Both the position numbers and the translations under genes were made by a program. A model generated the notes under the pieces. It was not told the origin of the DNA. It saw only the letters and a program-made list of their open reading frames with translations, and searched no databases. Shown here in pieces: positions 1-8,729 of a DNA stretch of 64,000 nt. The stretch comes from Mycobacterium dioxanotrophicus (GTDB lineage: Bacteria; Actinomycetota; Actinomycetes; Mycobacteriales; Mycobacteriaceae). Each line of letters starts with the position of its first letter. The stretch's first letter is position 1. The stretch covers positions 6,386,001 through 6,450,000 of the forward strand of contig NZ_CP020809.1 of NCBI RefSeq assembly GCF_002157835.1. The letters run 5' to 3'.

Positions 1-1332
1 ATCGAGCGATTCGGCGAGTTGGTGGCGCAGAACCGCGACTTCCTGATGGACGTGGCCCAAGCAGAGACCGGTAAGGCCCGGTCGGCCGCGCAGGAAGAGA
101 TCGTCGACATGATTCTCAACTCGCGCTACTACGCCCGCGAGGCCGCCAAACTGCTCTCCCCCAAGCGTGTCCAGGGCCTGCTGCCCGGCTTCGTCAAGAC
201 CGTGGTCAACCACCACCCCAAGGGCGTGATCGGCGTGATCTCCCCCTGGAACTACCCGATGGCGCTGTCGATTTCGGATTCCATCCCGGCACTGCTGGCC
301 GGCAACGCCGTCGTCGTCAAGCCCGACAGCCAAACCCCCTTCTGCACCCTGGCCAATGCCGAACTGCTGTACCAGGCCGGGTTGCCGCGCGACCTGTTCG
401 CGGTCGTTCCCGGGCCCGGCTCGGTGGTGGGCACCGCGATCGTGGAGAACTGCGACTACCTGATGTTCACCGGCTCCACGGCCACCGGACGCTCACTGGC
501 CGAACAGTGCGGACGTCGACTGATCGGCTTCTCCGCGGAACTCGGTGGCAAGAACCCGATGATCGTCACCAAGGGCGCGGACCTGGACGTGGTCGCCAAA
601 GCCGCCACCCGCGCGTGCTTCTCGAACGCCGGGCAGTTGTGCATCTCCATCGAGCGGATCTACGTCGAACGGGACGTCGCCGAGGAGTTCACCGCCAAGT
701 TCGGCGAGCGGGTGCGGAACATGAAGCTCTCCAGCGCTTACGACTTCACCGCCGACATGGGCAGCCTGATCTCCGAGGATCAGGTCAAGACCGTCTCCGG
801 CCACGTGGACGACGCGAAAGTCAAGGGCGCCAAGGTGATCGCCGGTGGCAATGCCCGCCCGGACATCGGCCCGCTGTTCTTCGAGCCGACCGTGCTGACC
901 GACGTGACCGATGAGATGGAGTGCGGCCGCAACGAAACGTTCGGGCCCCTCGTGTCCATCTATCCGGTGGATTCCGTCGAGCAGGCGATCGCCAAGGCCA
1001 ACGACACCGAATACGGCCTGAACGCCAGTGTCTGGGCCGCGTCGAAGTCCGAGGGCGAGGCCATCGCAGCTCGGCTGGAGGCCGGCACGGTCAACGTCGA
1101 CGAGGGCTACGCGCTAGCGTTCGGCAGCACCGCGGCACCGATGGGCGGCATGAAGGCGTCCGGTATCGGTCGCCGCCACGGCGCCGACGGCATCCTGAAA
1201 TACACCGAGTCACAAACGGTTTCCACCGCACGCGTACTCAACCTCGATCCGCCGCTGGGCATTTCACAGACCTTGTGGCAAAAGGCGTTGACGCCCATGA
1301 TCCAGGCCGTGCAGAAGCTGCCCGGACGCTGA
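1..1332 (+). CDS. Succinate-semialdehyde / aldehyde dehydrogenase, 5'-truncated by window edge
   Basis: NAD(P)-dependent aldehyde dehydrogenase that oxidises an aldehyde to the acid, most like mycobacterial succinate-semialdehyde dehydrogenase GabD2. The frame is open from base 1, so the start lies outside the window. About 443 residues remain of a family usually near 490-520, so only the N-terminus is missing. Visible motifs are the N-terminal cofactor segment SPWNYP, the TGSTATGR nucleotide loop, the ELGGKNP stretch with the general-base Glu, and NAGQLC with the nucleophilic Cys encoded at 640-642. It sits next to the sterol cluster but has no KstR box in view, so a role in sterol metabolism cannot be claimed. 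Exact substrate is inferred. Confidence 0.85.
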   Translation: MERFGELVAQNRDFLMDVAQAETGKARSAAQEEIVDMILNSRYYAREAAKLLSPKRVQGLLPGFVKTVVNHHPKGVIGVISPWNYPMALSISDSIPALLAGNAVVVKPDSQTPFCTLANAELLYQAGLPRDLFAVVPGPGSVVGTAIVENCDYLMFTGSTATGRSLAEQCGRRLIGFSAELGGKNPMIVTKGADLDVVAKAATRACFSNAGQLCISIERIYVERDVAEEFTAKFGERVRNMKLSSAYDFTADMGSLISEDQVKTVSGHVDDAKVKGAKVIAGGNARPDIGPLFFEPTVLTDVTDEMECGRNETFGPLVSIYPVDSVEQAIAKANDTEYGLNASVWAASKSEGEAIAARLEAGTVNVDEGYALAFGSTAAPMGGMKASGIGRRHGADGILKYTESQTVSTARVLNLDPPLGISQTLWQKALTPMIQAVQKLPGR

Positions 1333-1338
1333 CCCTCT

Positions 1339-1412
1339 TTTTTTTTCCCGCGAGCAGACACTGCGGTTCCCCGACACGCCGCGTTTCGCGTACCGCACTG
1401 TCTGCTCGCGGG
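1339..1412. repeat. T8 tract followed by a 21-bp inverted repeat
   Basis: A run of eight T (1339-1346) is followed directly by two 21-base arms, 1347-1367 and 1392-1412, complementary except at one position, around a 24-base loop. The arms carry GCGAGCAGAC / GTCTGCTCGC. It lies 14 bases after the dehydrogenase stop and could terminate it, but the T tract is on the wrong side of the stem for a classical intrinsic terminator. The arm sequence resembles an intergenic palindrome I associate with mycobacteria; that resemblance is from memory. Confidence 0.6.
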
Positions 1413-1580
1413 AGATGTCCAGATAGTCTCCAGCAAATTGCCAGACAATCTCCGCGGAATCCTATGCGCGTCCGGACATCCGGAATTCACCAATATCTGC
1501 GCTCATATGCGGGCGGTAGATTCCGATGGCGGTGTTGAATACAGCCAGTAGGTTCGCCCTTGTCCTGCCGGAGGTGTCCC

Positions 1581-2639
1581 GTGATTGTCGACTGCGCTCA
1601 CTATCTCGACGGTAGCCGGCAAAGCGACCGGACGATATCCCTGGACGAAGCGGCGCAGCAATGCCATCAAGGTGGGTTTGTTTGGCTGGGTCTCTTCGAG
1701 CCGAGCAGTGAGGAGCTCGACGAGGTGCGGGAGTCGTTCGATCTGCACGAGCTCGCCGTCGACGACGCCAAGACTTTCCACCTGCGCCCGAAGGTCGAAG
1801 AATACGAATCCGGGGTGCAGCTCGTCATCCTCCGCACCGCCCGCTACAACCACGATCAGGACGAGGTCGACTTCGGTGAGATCAGCATCTTCGTCGGGCC
1901 CGGCTTCGTCATCACGGTTCGGCAAGGTGTCGCGAGCGAGCTGCACGGTGCCCGCACCCGACTCGAACAACATCCGAAATTGCTTGCGCTCGGCCCCAAC
2001 TCAGTGTTGTGGGCCATCCTAGACCAGGTGATCAAGGGTTACGGGCCGGTCGTCGCCGGTCTCGAATCCGACATCGAGCTGGTCGAAGGCACCGTGTTCT
2101 CCGGCGCGGTGGCGCCGACCGAACAGATCTACGATCTGCGTCGCGAGGTCACCAACTTCTATCGCGCGGTTCATCCGCTGCTCGCGGTGCTCACTCGCGT
2201 CGAGCGCAATGTCGAAGAGCCCGAACTCGCGCCATACCTCCGCGATGTGCACGACCATGTGCATCTCATCAGCGAGGAAGTGGCCGCCCAGAAGGAGCTC
2301 CTGGCCACGGTCCTGCAAGCGAACATGGCCGTCATCTCTGTGGAGCAAACCGAGGTGAGCGTGCGCCAGAACAGCACCATCGAGCAGCTGACAATCCTGG
2401 CCACGGTGTTCCTGCCGCTGACTTTCATCACCGGCTTCTTCGGGCAGAATTTCGCGTGGCTCACCGAACATATGAGCGGCTTCCCCAGTTTCATCGTGTT
2501 CGGCGTCGGCGGGCTGGTCGTTCCGCTGATCTTGCTCTGGGCGTGGATGCGACACAACCAGCGGGCGACGGGCGCTACCCCGGGTCGCGTCGCTGTCGAC
2601 CGGGCAGCCGCCGACCGCGTCCGACCACCCGGTCCCTAG
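1581..2639 (+). CDS. CorA-family divalent metal transporter
   Basis: Inner-membrane channel of the CorA superfamily, which moves Mg2+, Co2+ or related ions as a homopentamer. The long soluble N-terminal domain is mostly acidic and helical. Two membrane helices lie near the C-terminus, and the loop after the first carries FFGQNFAW where CorA has the YGMNF signature. I chose GTG 1581 because GGAGG at 1570-1574 lies six bases before it; the frame is open upstream to a TTG at 1560. Product length is 352 residues, usual for the family. The GQN variant makes the transported ion uncertain (Mg, Co, Zn or efflux). It is probably a housekeeping gene at the cluster border. Confidence 0.85.
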   Translation: MIVDCAHYLDGSRQSDRTISLDEAAQQCHQGGFVWLGLFEPSSEELDEVRESFDLHELAVDDAKTFHLRPKVEEYESGVQLVILRTARYNHDQDEVDFGEISIFVGPGFVITVRQGVASELHGARTRLEQHPKLLALGPNSVLWAILDQVIKGYGPVVAGLESDIELVEGTVFSGAVAPTEQIYDLRREVTNFYRAVHPLLAVLTRVERNVEEPELAPYLRDVHDHVHLISEEVAAQKELLATVLQANMAVISVEQTEVSVRQNSTIEQLTILATVFLPLTFITGFFGQNFAWLTEHMSGFPSFIVFGVGGLVVPLILLWAWMRHNQRATGATPGRVAVDRAAADRVRPPGP

Positions 2640-2654
2640 GTTCCTCTCGCGAAA

Positions 2655-3776
2655 CTAGCTGTCGCGGACGTCGTCGAGGCGCTTGGTGGCGGCCTCGAAA
2701 CCGCTGACCAGCTCGGCGATGATGTCGGCGACCGGGCGGATCTCGTTCATCCTGCCCACGATCTGACCGACCGGCATCGACACGGTGTCCGGATTGTCCG
2801 ACTCGTTCATCCGCTGATGCGCCTCGCTGACGAGAATGTTCTGCAGCGGCATCGGCAGCGGCTCCGGTGCGTCCGGGGCGTCCCACGCGTCGGTCCACTT
2901 GGTCTTGAGCAGCCGGGCCGGCTTGCCGGTGTAGATCTTGCGGCGCACAGTGTCGGCGGTGCCCGCCCGCAGCAGCGCCTCCTGGATGGTCGATGTGCCG
3001 CCGGGGAGACGGTGGCCCAGATCGTATTCGGCCGACGTCAGGAAGGCCGAGCCCATCCACACGCCCGACGCCCCCAGCGCCAGCGCCGCCGCGACCTGCT
3101 TGCCGGTGCCGATGCCACCGGCGGCCAGCACTGGCGCCTTACCATCAAGTGCGTCAACGATTTCCGGCCACAGCACCATCGAGCCGATCTCACCCGTGTG
3201 CCCACCCGCCTCGTGCCCTTGTGCGACAACGATGTCCACGCCGTTGTCGACGTGGCGCAGGGCGTGCTTGGCGCTGCCGGCCAGCGCTGCCACCGGCACA
3301 CCGGCGGCGTGCACCTGCTCGATGACGTCGTTGGGCGGTGAACCCAGCGCGTTGGCGATCAGCTTGATGGGATGCTTGAGCGCCACCTCGACGTGGCTGC
3401 GGGCCACAGAATGCAGCCAGCCCAGCACCCCCTCGTTGCGCTCCTCGTCCTCCGACAGTGGCGGAACACCAAGATCGGCAAGGGTTTTGGCGACGAAGTC
3501 GCGATGGCCCTGCGGGATCAGCTTGTTGATGTCGACGGCCGGGCCCTCAGTCGGGATCTTGGCGGGCATCACGACGTCGACGCCATAGGGCTTGCCGTCG
3601 GTGTTGGTGTCCATCCACTGCAGGACGTTCTCCAGATCATCGGCGTCGTTGAACCGCACGCAGCCGAGCACACCCAGCCCGCCGGCCTTGCTCACCGCGG
3701 CGGCGACCTTCTCCGACGGCGTGAAGACGAAGATCGGGTATTCGATTCCGAACCGCTCGCACAGATCGGTCTTCAT
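2655..3776 (-). CDS. Nitronate monooxygenase / 2-nitropropane dioxygenase-like FMN oxidoreductase
   Basis: TIM-barrel FMN enzyme of the nitronate monooxygenase family. The motif QGHEAGGHTGEIG carries the conserved His region and LAAGGIGTG forms part of the phosphate-binding site. The 373-residue length is typical. Its ATG overlaps the end of fadD19 by four bases (ATGA), so the two are cotranscribed from the KstR-box promoter upstream of fadD19. Similar proteins occur in mycobacterial sterol regulons (for example Rv3553), where they may act as enoyl-CoA or enone reductases rather than on nitronates. The true substrate is unknown, and a sterol role is inferred from the operon. Confidence 0.8.
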   Translation of the reverse strand: MKTDLCERFGIEYPIFVFTPSEKVAAAVSKAGGLGVLGCVRFNDADDLENVLQWMDTNTDGKPYGVDVVMPAKIPTEGPAVDINKLIPQGHRDFVAKTLADLGVPPLSEDEERNEGVLGWLHSVARSHVEVALKHPIKLIANALGSPPNDVIEQVHAAGVPVAALAGSAKHALRHVDNGVDIVVAQGHEAGGHTGEIGSMVLWPEIVDALDGKAPVLAAGGIGTGKQVAAALALGASGVWMGSAFLTSAEYDLGHRLPGGTSTIQEALLRAGTADTVRRKIYTGKPARLLKTKWTDAWDAPDAPEPLPMPLQNILVSEAHQRMNESDNPDTVSMPVGQIVGRMNEIRPVADIIAELVSGFEAATKRLDDVRDS

Positions 3777-5425
3777 TTGGTTACTCCCACATGATTCGCA
3801 TGCACCTCATCGGCGGCACGCTGTTCGGTCTGCTCCTTGGCCCACCGGTAGTCGGGCTTGCCCGCCGGTGAGCGCTTGACCTCGTCGACCAGCCACAGGC
3901 TGCGTGGCACCTTGTACCCGGCGATCTCCGTGCGCACGAACGCGTCCAGGTCGGCCAACGAGGGGCGGGCGCCCTCACGCGGCTGCACCACCGCGGCGAC
4001 GTGCTGACCGAAACGCTCGTCGGGCACACCCACTACCAACGCGTCGAACACGTCGGGGTGACCCTTGAGCGCAGCCTCGACCTCTTCGGGGTAGATCTTC
4101 TCGCCGCCGCTGTTGATCGACACCGAGCCCCGGCCGAGCATCGTCACGCTGCCGTCGGCCTCGACCTCGGCGTAGTCGCCCGGAATCGCATATCGCACAC
4201 CGTTGATGGTCCGGAACGTCTCGGCCGTCTTCTTCTCGTCCTTGAAGTAGCCGACCGGGATGTGGCCGCACTTCGCGATGATGCCACGCACGCCGGAACC
4301 CGGGACCACCTCGTTGCCGTCGTCGTCGAGCACCTTGGTGTTCTTGTCGATGGTCACCCGCGGGCCGCCGGTGTGGCTCTGTCCCTTGGCGACGATGCTG
4401 GTGCCGCCGAAACCGGTCTCCGACGAGCCGATCGAGTCGGTGATGATCCGATTCGGCAGCAGCTCAAGGAATTTCTCCTTGAGACTGGTCGAGAACAGGG
4501 CCGCGGTGCTGGCGAGTAGGAACAGCGACGACAGGTCGTACTCGTTACCCGCGTCCTGATGCGCGAGCAGCGCATCCAGCAGCGGGCGGGCCATCGCGTC
4601 GCCGGTGAAGAACAGCAGATTCACCTTGTGCTCGTGGATCATTCGCCACGCCGCATCGGCGTCGAACTCCGGCATCAGCACCACGGTGTGGCCGGTGAAC
4701 AGCGCCATCCAGGTGGCCGACTGCGTCGCGCCGTGGATCATCGGCGGGATGGGCAGCCGGATCATCGGTGGGTTCGCGGCGGCCTGCTTGGACAGATCGT
4801 ATTCGTCGGCGATCGGTTCGCCGGTCGCAAAGTCGGTGCCGCCGAACAACACCCGATAGATGTCCTCGTGACGCCACATCACGCCCTTGGGGAAACCTGT
4901 GGTGCCACCGGTGTAGAGCAGGTAGATGTCGTCCTCGCTGCGCGGCCCGAAGTCACGCTCGGGCGACTGGTCGGCGATGGCGGAGTAGAACTCCACCCCG
5001 CCGTAGCGCTGGAAGTCGTTGTCGGACCCGTCGTCGACGACCAGAATCGTCTTGAGCAGCGGCAGTTCCGGCAGCACGTTGGCGACCCGGTCGGAGTACT
5101 GGCGCTCGTGGACGAGGGCGACCATGTCGGAGTTGTCGAACAGGTATTTGAGCTCGCCCTCGACATAGCGGAAGTTGACATTGACCAGAATCGCGCCGGC
5201 TTTGACGATGCCCAGCATCGCGATGACGATCTCGTTGCGGTTGCGGCAATACAAGCCGACCTTGTCGTCCTTCTTGACACCCTGGGAGATGAGGTAATGA
5301 GCCAACTGGTTGGCCTTGGCCTCAAGCTCGGCGTAGGTCAGCTTTTCGTCCCCGCAGATCAGGGCGACACGGTCCGGCACAGCGTCGATGGCGTGCTCGG
5401 CGAGATCGGCGATATTCAGAGCCAC
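3773..5425 (-). CDS. fadD19: Steroid C26/C27-CoA ligase FadD19
   Basis: Acyl-CoA synthetase that activates the oxidised cholesterol or phytosterol side chain (3-oxo-cholestenoate type acids) to its CoA thioester with ATP, the entry to side-chain beta-oxidation. The ATP/AMP loop YTGGTTGFPKG lies at residues 171-181 and the C-terminal lysine region KRSPAGKPDYRW near the end. The sequence matches FadD19 (Rv3515c) throughout as I recall it. I start at GTG 5425, giving 550 residues; the frame is open 40 codons further upstream, but that part would run through the KstR operator. The TAGTTT at 5433-5438 lies seven bases before the GTG, so the mRNA is probably leaderless. It is divergent from echA19. 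Confidence 0.93.
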   Translation of the reverse strand: MALNIADLAEHAIDAVPDRVALICGDEKLTYAELEAKANQLAHYLISQGVKKDDKVGLYCRNRNEIVIAMLGIVKAGAILVNVNFRYVEGELKYLFDNSDMVALVHERQYSDRVANVLPELPLLKTILVVDDGSDNDFQRYGGVEFYSAIADQSPERDFGPRSEDDIYLLYTGGTTGFPKGVMWRHEDIYRVLFGGTDFATGEPIADEYDLSKQAAANPPMIRLPIPPMIHGATQSATWMALFTGHTVVLMPEFDADAAWRMIHEHKVNLLFFTGDAMARPLLDALLAHQDAGNEYDLSSLFLLASTAALFSTSLKEKFLELLPNRIITDSIGSSETGFGGTSIVAKGQSHTGGPRVTIDKNTKVLDDDGNEVVPGSGVRGIIAKCGHIPVGYFKDEKKTAETFRTINGVRYAIPGDYAEVEADGSVTMLGRGSVSINSGGEKIYPEEVEAALKGHPDVFDALVVGVPDERFGQHVAAVVQPREGARPSLADLDAFVRTEIAGYKVPRSLWLVDEVKRSPAGKPDYRWAKEQTEQRAADEVHANHVGVTK

Positions 5426-5436
5426 AGAACCTAAAC

Positions 5437-5450
5437 TAGAACGTGTTACA
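5437..5450. promoter_or_regulatory. KstR operator between fadD19 and echA19
   Basis: TAGAACGTGTTACA fits TnnAACnnGTTnnA at every fixed position. It lies between the divergent fadD19 and echA19 genes and overlaps the probable -10 of fadD19, so bound KstR would block transcription. The motif is established for the TetR-family cholesterol repressor KstR; occupancy here is inferred. Confidence 0.9.
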
Positions 5451-5494
5451 TTTCGTGACAAGTCTGGGGCGGAAACGCAGAGAGGCGGACACCC

Positions 5495-6295
5495 GTGAGC
5501 GATACCCCAAAAGGGCCCGACGCCCTCATTGAGCAGCGCGGACACACCCTGATCCTGACGCTGAACCGGCCGGAGGCGCGCAATGCGCTTTCCACCGAGA
5601 TGCTCTCGATCATGGTCGAGGCCTGGGACCGCGTCGACAACGATCCGGAGATCCGCACCTGCATCCTCACCGGCGCGGGCGGCTACTTCTGCGCGGGCAT
5701 GGACCTCAAGGGCGCGACCAAGAAGCCGCCGGGTGACTCCTTCAAGGACGGCAGCTACGACCCGTCACGCATCGACGGCCTGCTCAAGGGCCGCCGCCTC
5801 ACCAAGCCCCTGATCGCCGCAGTCGAGGGCCCGGCCATCGCCGGCGGTACCGAGATCCTGCAGGGCACCGATATCCGGGTGGCCGGTGAGAGCGCGAAGT
5901 TCGGCATCTCCGAAGCCAAGTGGAGCCTCTACCCGATGGGCGGCTCGGCGGTGCGCCTGGTCCGTCAGATCCCGTACACCATCGCGTGCGATCTGCTGCT
6001 GACCGGACGCCACATCACCGCCGCCGAGGCACTGTCCTACGGCCTGATCGGCTACGTGGTGCCCGACGGTACAGCGCTGGACAAGGCGCTGGAGATCGCC
6101 GAGGTGATCAACAACAACGGCCCGCTGGCCGTGCAGGCGATCCTCAAGACCATCCGCGAGACGGAGGGCATGCACGAGCTCGACGCGTTCAAGCCCGACA
6201 CCGCCAACGGCATCCCGGTGTTCCTCTCTCAGGATGCCAAGGAGGGCCCGCTCGCCTTCAAGGAGAAGCGGGCGCCCAACTTCCAGATGAAATAG
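5495..6295 (+). CDS. echA19: Enoyl-CoA hydratase EchA19
   Basis: Crotonase-fold hydratase of 266 residues that adds water to the 2-enoyl-CoA in sterol side-chain beta-oxidation. The sequence closely matches Rv3516 as recalled. The oxyanion-hole segments are visible as CAGMDLKG (around residues 68-75) and [11 protein letters not shown] (around 112-122). It starts at GTG 5495, 45 bases after the shared KstR box, and is transcribed away from fadD19. A strong hairpin follows the stop codon, so it is probably monocistronic. Mycobacterial EchA19 is reported to prefer steroid enoyl-CoAs. Confidence 0.92.
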   Translation: MSDTPKGPDALIEQRGHTLILTLNRPEARNALSTEMLSIMVEAWDRVDNDPEIRTCILTGAGGYFCAGMDLKGATKKPPGDSFKDGSYDPSRIDGLLKGRRLTKPLIAAVEGPAIAGGTEILQGTDIRVAGESAKFGISEAKWSLYPMGGSAVRLVRQIPYTIACDLLLTGRHITAAEALSYGLIGYVVPDGTALDKALEIAEVINNNGPLAVQAILKTIRETEGMHELDAFKPDTANGIPVFLSQDAKEGPLAFKEKRAPNFQMK

Positions 6296-6313
6296 GCCGT
6301 CCGCCAGACGTTT

Positions 6314-6356
6314 GCGCCGAGGATTGCGGTCAGTATTTGGCCGCAGTCCTCGGCGC
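6314..6356. terminator. Hairpin terminator between echA19 and a convergent gene
   Basis: Arms 6314-6329 (GCGCCGAGGATTGCGG) and 6341-6356 pair over 16 bases with one G-T wobble, around an 11-base loop. It sits 19 bases after the echA19 stop and 23 bases before the end of the convergent proline-rich gene, so it can serve both. No U tract follows, as is common in mycobacteria. Confidence 0.75.
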
Positions 6357-6378
6357 TGTCGTTATCTGGGCCCGTCGC

Positions 6379-6666
6379 TCACCAACGCCGGTGTGGCGGC
6401 CCCCAGAACGGCGGAGGGGGCGGCGGCGGTGGTCCCCAGAACGGTGGTGGCGGTGGACCCCAGAACGGTGGCGGGGGTGGCCCCCAGAACGGCGGGGGCG
6501 GTGGTGGCGGCGGGCCCCAGAGCGGGACGGACCCGAATTGGACGCCTGCCGGCATCGTCGCGGGCTCGGCATTGGCCACCCCGGACACGCCGAGCGATCC
6601 CGCCACGAGCGCTCCGCTGATCACGACCCCACCGATCAGCCTCTGCCGCAATTTACGTCGTGCCAT
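6379..6666 (-). CDS. Small exported proline/tryptophan-rich repeat protein
   Basis: A 95-residue protein starting at ATG 6666 behind GAGGAGG. A basic start (MARRKLRQR), a hydrophobic segment and a VANA-like signal-peptidase site near residue 32 indicate Sec export. The mature part is almost only repeats of WGP followed by five to eight prolines and F (WGPPPPPFWG-type), ending in a short basic tail; four F-W-G junctions are visible. The DNA is a matching short tandem repeat (about 6400-6510). I recognise no enzyme family. A cell-wall or surface role is possible from composition only. The repeats are prone to length change by slippage. Confidence 0.7.
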   Translation of the reverse strand: MARRKLRQRLIGGVVISGALVAGSLGVSGVANAEPATMPAGVQFGSVPLWGPPPPPPPPFWGPPPPPFWGPPPPPFWGPPPPPPPPFWGPPHRRW

Positions 6667-6833
6667 ATCGTGCACCTCCTCGTCATCACATTTAGAAAGC
6701 CTATCTAATAATGTCGCCGCAAAGGAAGTTCGCGTATCAGATACATAGCGAAAACTTAACCAGCACACAGCTTTCCGGATCCCGCAGAAAATGACTGGGT
6801 AGGCGCTCACCAGGACCTATACGGTGCTGAGCT

Positions 6834-7487
6834 ATGCATGACCTCGAGGCAGCGATCCTGGCGCGGCACTCCACGCGACTGTTCCGGCCGAACAAACCCG
6901 TTCCTCGGCAGTTGGTCGACGAAGCCCTCGAGCTCGCCATCCACGCGCCGTCGAACTCCAACGTCCAGCCCTGGCAGGTGGTGTTCACCACGGGCCCCGC
7001 GCGGGACAGGCTCGTCAAGGCGCTGTTGGCCGAGGCACAGGCGACGGATCCGCAGATCCCTCCGCTGCCCGCACAGTTCGAGCACTACCGACGCGACGTC
7101 GGCAAGTTGGTGTACGGCGCGATGGGCATCGCCCGCGCCGACGTCGCGGCCAGACGCCTTGCAGTGCTACGCAACTGGGAATTTTTCGGCGCACCGCTGG
7201 CCGGCGTCGTATGTATGCACCGCGAGCTGGGCCATGCCGACAGCCTCGGGGTGGGCATGTTCCTGCAGACGTTCCTGCTGGCGCTCACCGCACGGGGCCT
7301 CGACAGCTGCGTGCAGGTATCGATCGCGGGCTATCCCGAGATCGTGCGCGAGCAACTCGGGATCAGCGACGACATGCGCATCATGTGCGGGGTCGCGGTG
7401 GGCTACGGCGTCACGGATTTTCCTGCGAACACCGTGCGGTCGCCGCGAAACCCGGTCAGCGACAATGTCTCTTACCTCGAAGACTGA
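6834..7487 (+). CDS. Nitroreductase-family FMN oxidoreductase
   Basis: Single-domain nitroreductase-fold flavoprotein of 217 residues. The N-terminal RHSTRLF and HAPSNSNVQPW segments are the usual FMN-contacting motifs, and the late segment GVAVGYG matches the family C-terminus. Such enzymes reduce nitro groups, quinones or enones with NAD(P)H. The ATG has no ribosome-binding site and follows a TA-rich stretch (TATACGGT) by a few bases, so the transcript may be leaderless. No KstR box is visible in the 167-base divergent region, although the gene lies inside the sterol cluster and ends exactly where convergent cyp142 ends. Substrate unknown. Confidence 0.8.
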   Translation: MHDLEAAILARHSTRLFRPNKPVPRQLVDEALELAIHAPSNSNVQPWQVVFTTGPARDRLVKALLAEAQATDPQIPPLPAQFEHYRRDVGKLVYGAMGIARADVAARRLAVLRNWEFFGAPLAGVVCMHRELGHADSLGVGMFLQTFLLALTARGLDSCVQVSIAGYPEIVREQLGISDDMRIMCGVAVGYGVTDFPANTVRSPRNPVSDNVSYLED

Positions 7488-8729
7488 TCAACGCGAGACC
7501 GGCGCGGTCGGGGTGAACACCACCGGCATCGCCTCCGGGCCGCTGACGAAGTTCGCTGGGCGCAGCGGCACGTCGGCTCCGGTGTCCAGCCGCAGATCGG
7601 GCAACCGCTGCAACAACCGCCCGACCATCAGCTTGAGCTCCAACCGGGCCAGCTGATTGCCCAGGCAGAAATGTGTTCCGAAGCCGAATGCCAGATGGCT
7701 GTTGGGATTCCGGTCGATCCGGAACGTGTCTGGGTCGCCGAACACGGCCTCGTCGAAGTTGGCCGACTCGAACATCAGCATGATCTTTTCGCCGGATCTG
7801 AGCTCGGTGCCGTGGAAGGTTGTATCGGCGGTCAGCGTGCGGCACATGTTCTTCACCGGCGAGGTCCAGCGCAGCATCTCCTCGATGGCGCCGGGGAGTT
7901 TCTCCTGGTGCGATTTATGGTCTTTGGACAAGCGCTCATCCGCCACCAACGTGTCCCACTGATCGTGGTGCCGCAGCAGTTGCTCGACGCCGCCGCTCAG
8001 GGTGTGCCGGGTGGTCTCGTCACCGCCGATGAGGATCAGCAGCGTCTCGAAGACGATCTCGTCGTCGCTCATCTGCTGGCCCTCGACCTCCGCGTTGACC
8101 AGGATCGAGAAGAGGTCGTCAGTGGGATTGGCCCGCCGCTTGATGACCTCGTTCCTGGTGAACTCGGTGTACGCGGCGAACGTCTCCATCAGCTTCTGGA
8201 TGACGGTCTGGTCGACGTGTGAGGACAGCCCGCACACCAGGTCGTCGGACCACCGCAGCAGCATGTCCCGCTCTTCGGGCAGCACTCCGAGCATGTCGCC
8301 GATGACGGCCATCGGCAGCGGCGCAGCGATGTCGCGGACGAAGTCGCACTCGCCGCGTTCGCACACCGCGTCGATGAGCGTGTCACACAGCCGGATGATC
8401 GATGGCACCTTGTCCATCACCCGCTTGCGCGTGAACCCGGCGTTGACGAGCTTGCGCCGCAACAGGTGTGCGGGATCGTCCATGTCGATCATGTACGGCA
8501 TGCCGGGCTGGTCTGGCCGGATACCGCCTGCGCTGGAGAACAGCTCGGGGTTGCGCTCGGCGTCGAGCACCGCCTGATAGGTGGCCGCCGCGGCCTGGCC
8601 GTTGCGGTCCCGGAACACCGGCTCGTTGGCCCGCATCCAGCGGTAGGCCTCACGAGCTCCGCCGTTGGAGTAAAACCTCCCGTCAGCCAGGTCGACGTCG
8701 GGCTTGGTGCTGGGAAGGGTCTGGGTCAT
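7488..8729 (-). CDS. cyp142: Cytochrome P450 CYP142, sterol C26/C27 hydroxylase
   Basis: Haem monooxygenase that oxidises the terminal side-chain methyl of cholest-4-en-3-one to the acid, providing the substrate of FadD19. Visible are the I-helix GGDETTR, the K-helix ExxR in EEMLR, and the haem-ligand segment FGFGTHFCLGN with Cys355. The rest matches CYP142 (Rv3518c). Compared with the recalled M. tuberculosis protein there is an extra stretch of about ten mainly charged residues (SKDHKSHQEK) just before LPGAIEEM. Its ATG overlaps the preceding gene by four bases, so both share the KstR-box promoter at 9501. Confidence 0.93.
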   Translation of the reverse strand: MTQTLPSTKPDVDLADGRFYSNGGAREAYRWMRANEPVFRDRNGQAAAATYQAVLDAERNPELFSSAGGIRPDQPGMPYMIDMDDPAHLLRRKLVNAGFTRKRVMDKVPSIIRLCDTLIDAVCERGECDFVRDIAAPLPMAVIGDMLGVLPEERDMLLRWSDDLVCGLSSHVDQTVIQKLMETFAAYTEFTRNEVIKRRANPTDDLFSILVNAEVEGQQMSDDEIVFETLLILIGGDETTRHTLSGGVEQLLRHHDQWDTLVADERLSKDHKSHQEKLPGAIEEMLRWTSPVKNMCRTLTADTTFHGTELRSGEKIMLMFESANFDEAVFGDPDTFRIDRNPNSHLAFGFGTHFCLGNQLARLELKLMVGRLLQRLPDLRLDTGADVPLRPANFVSGPEAMPVVFTPTAPVSR

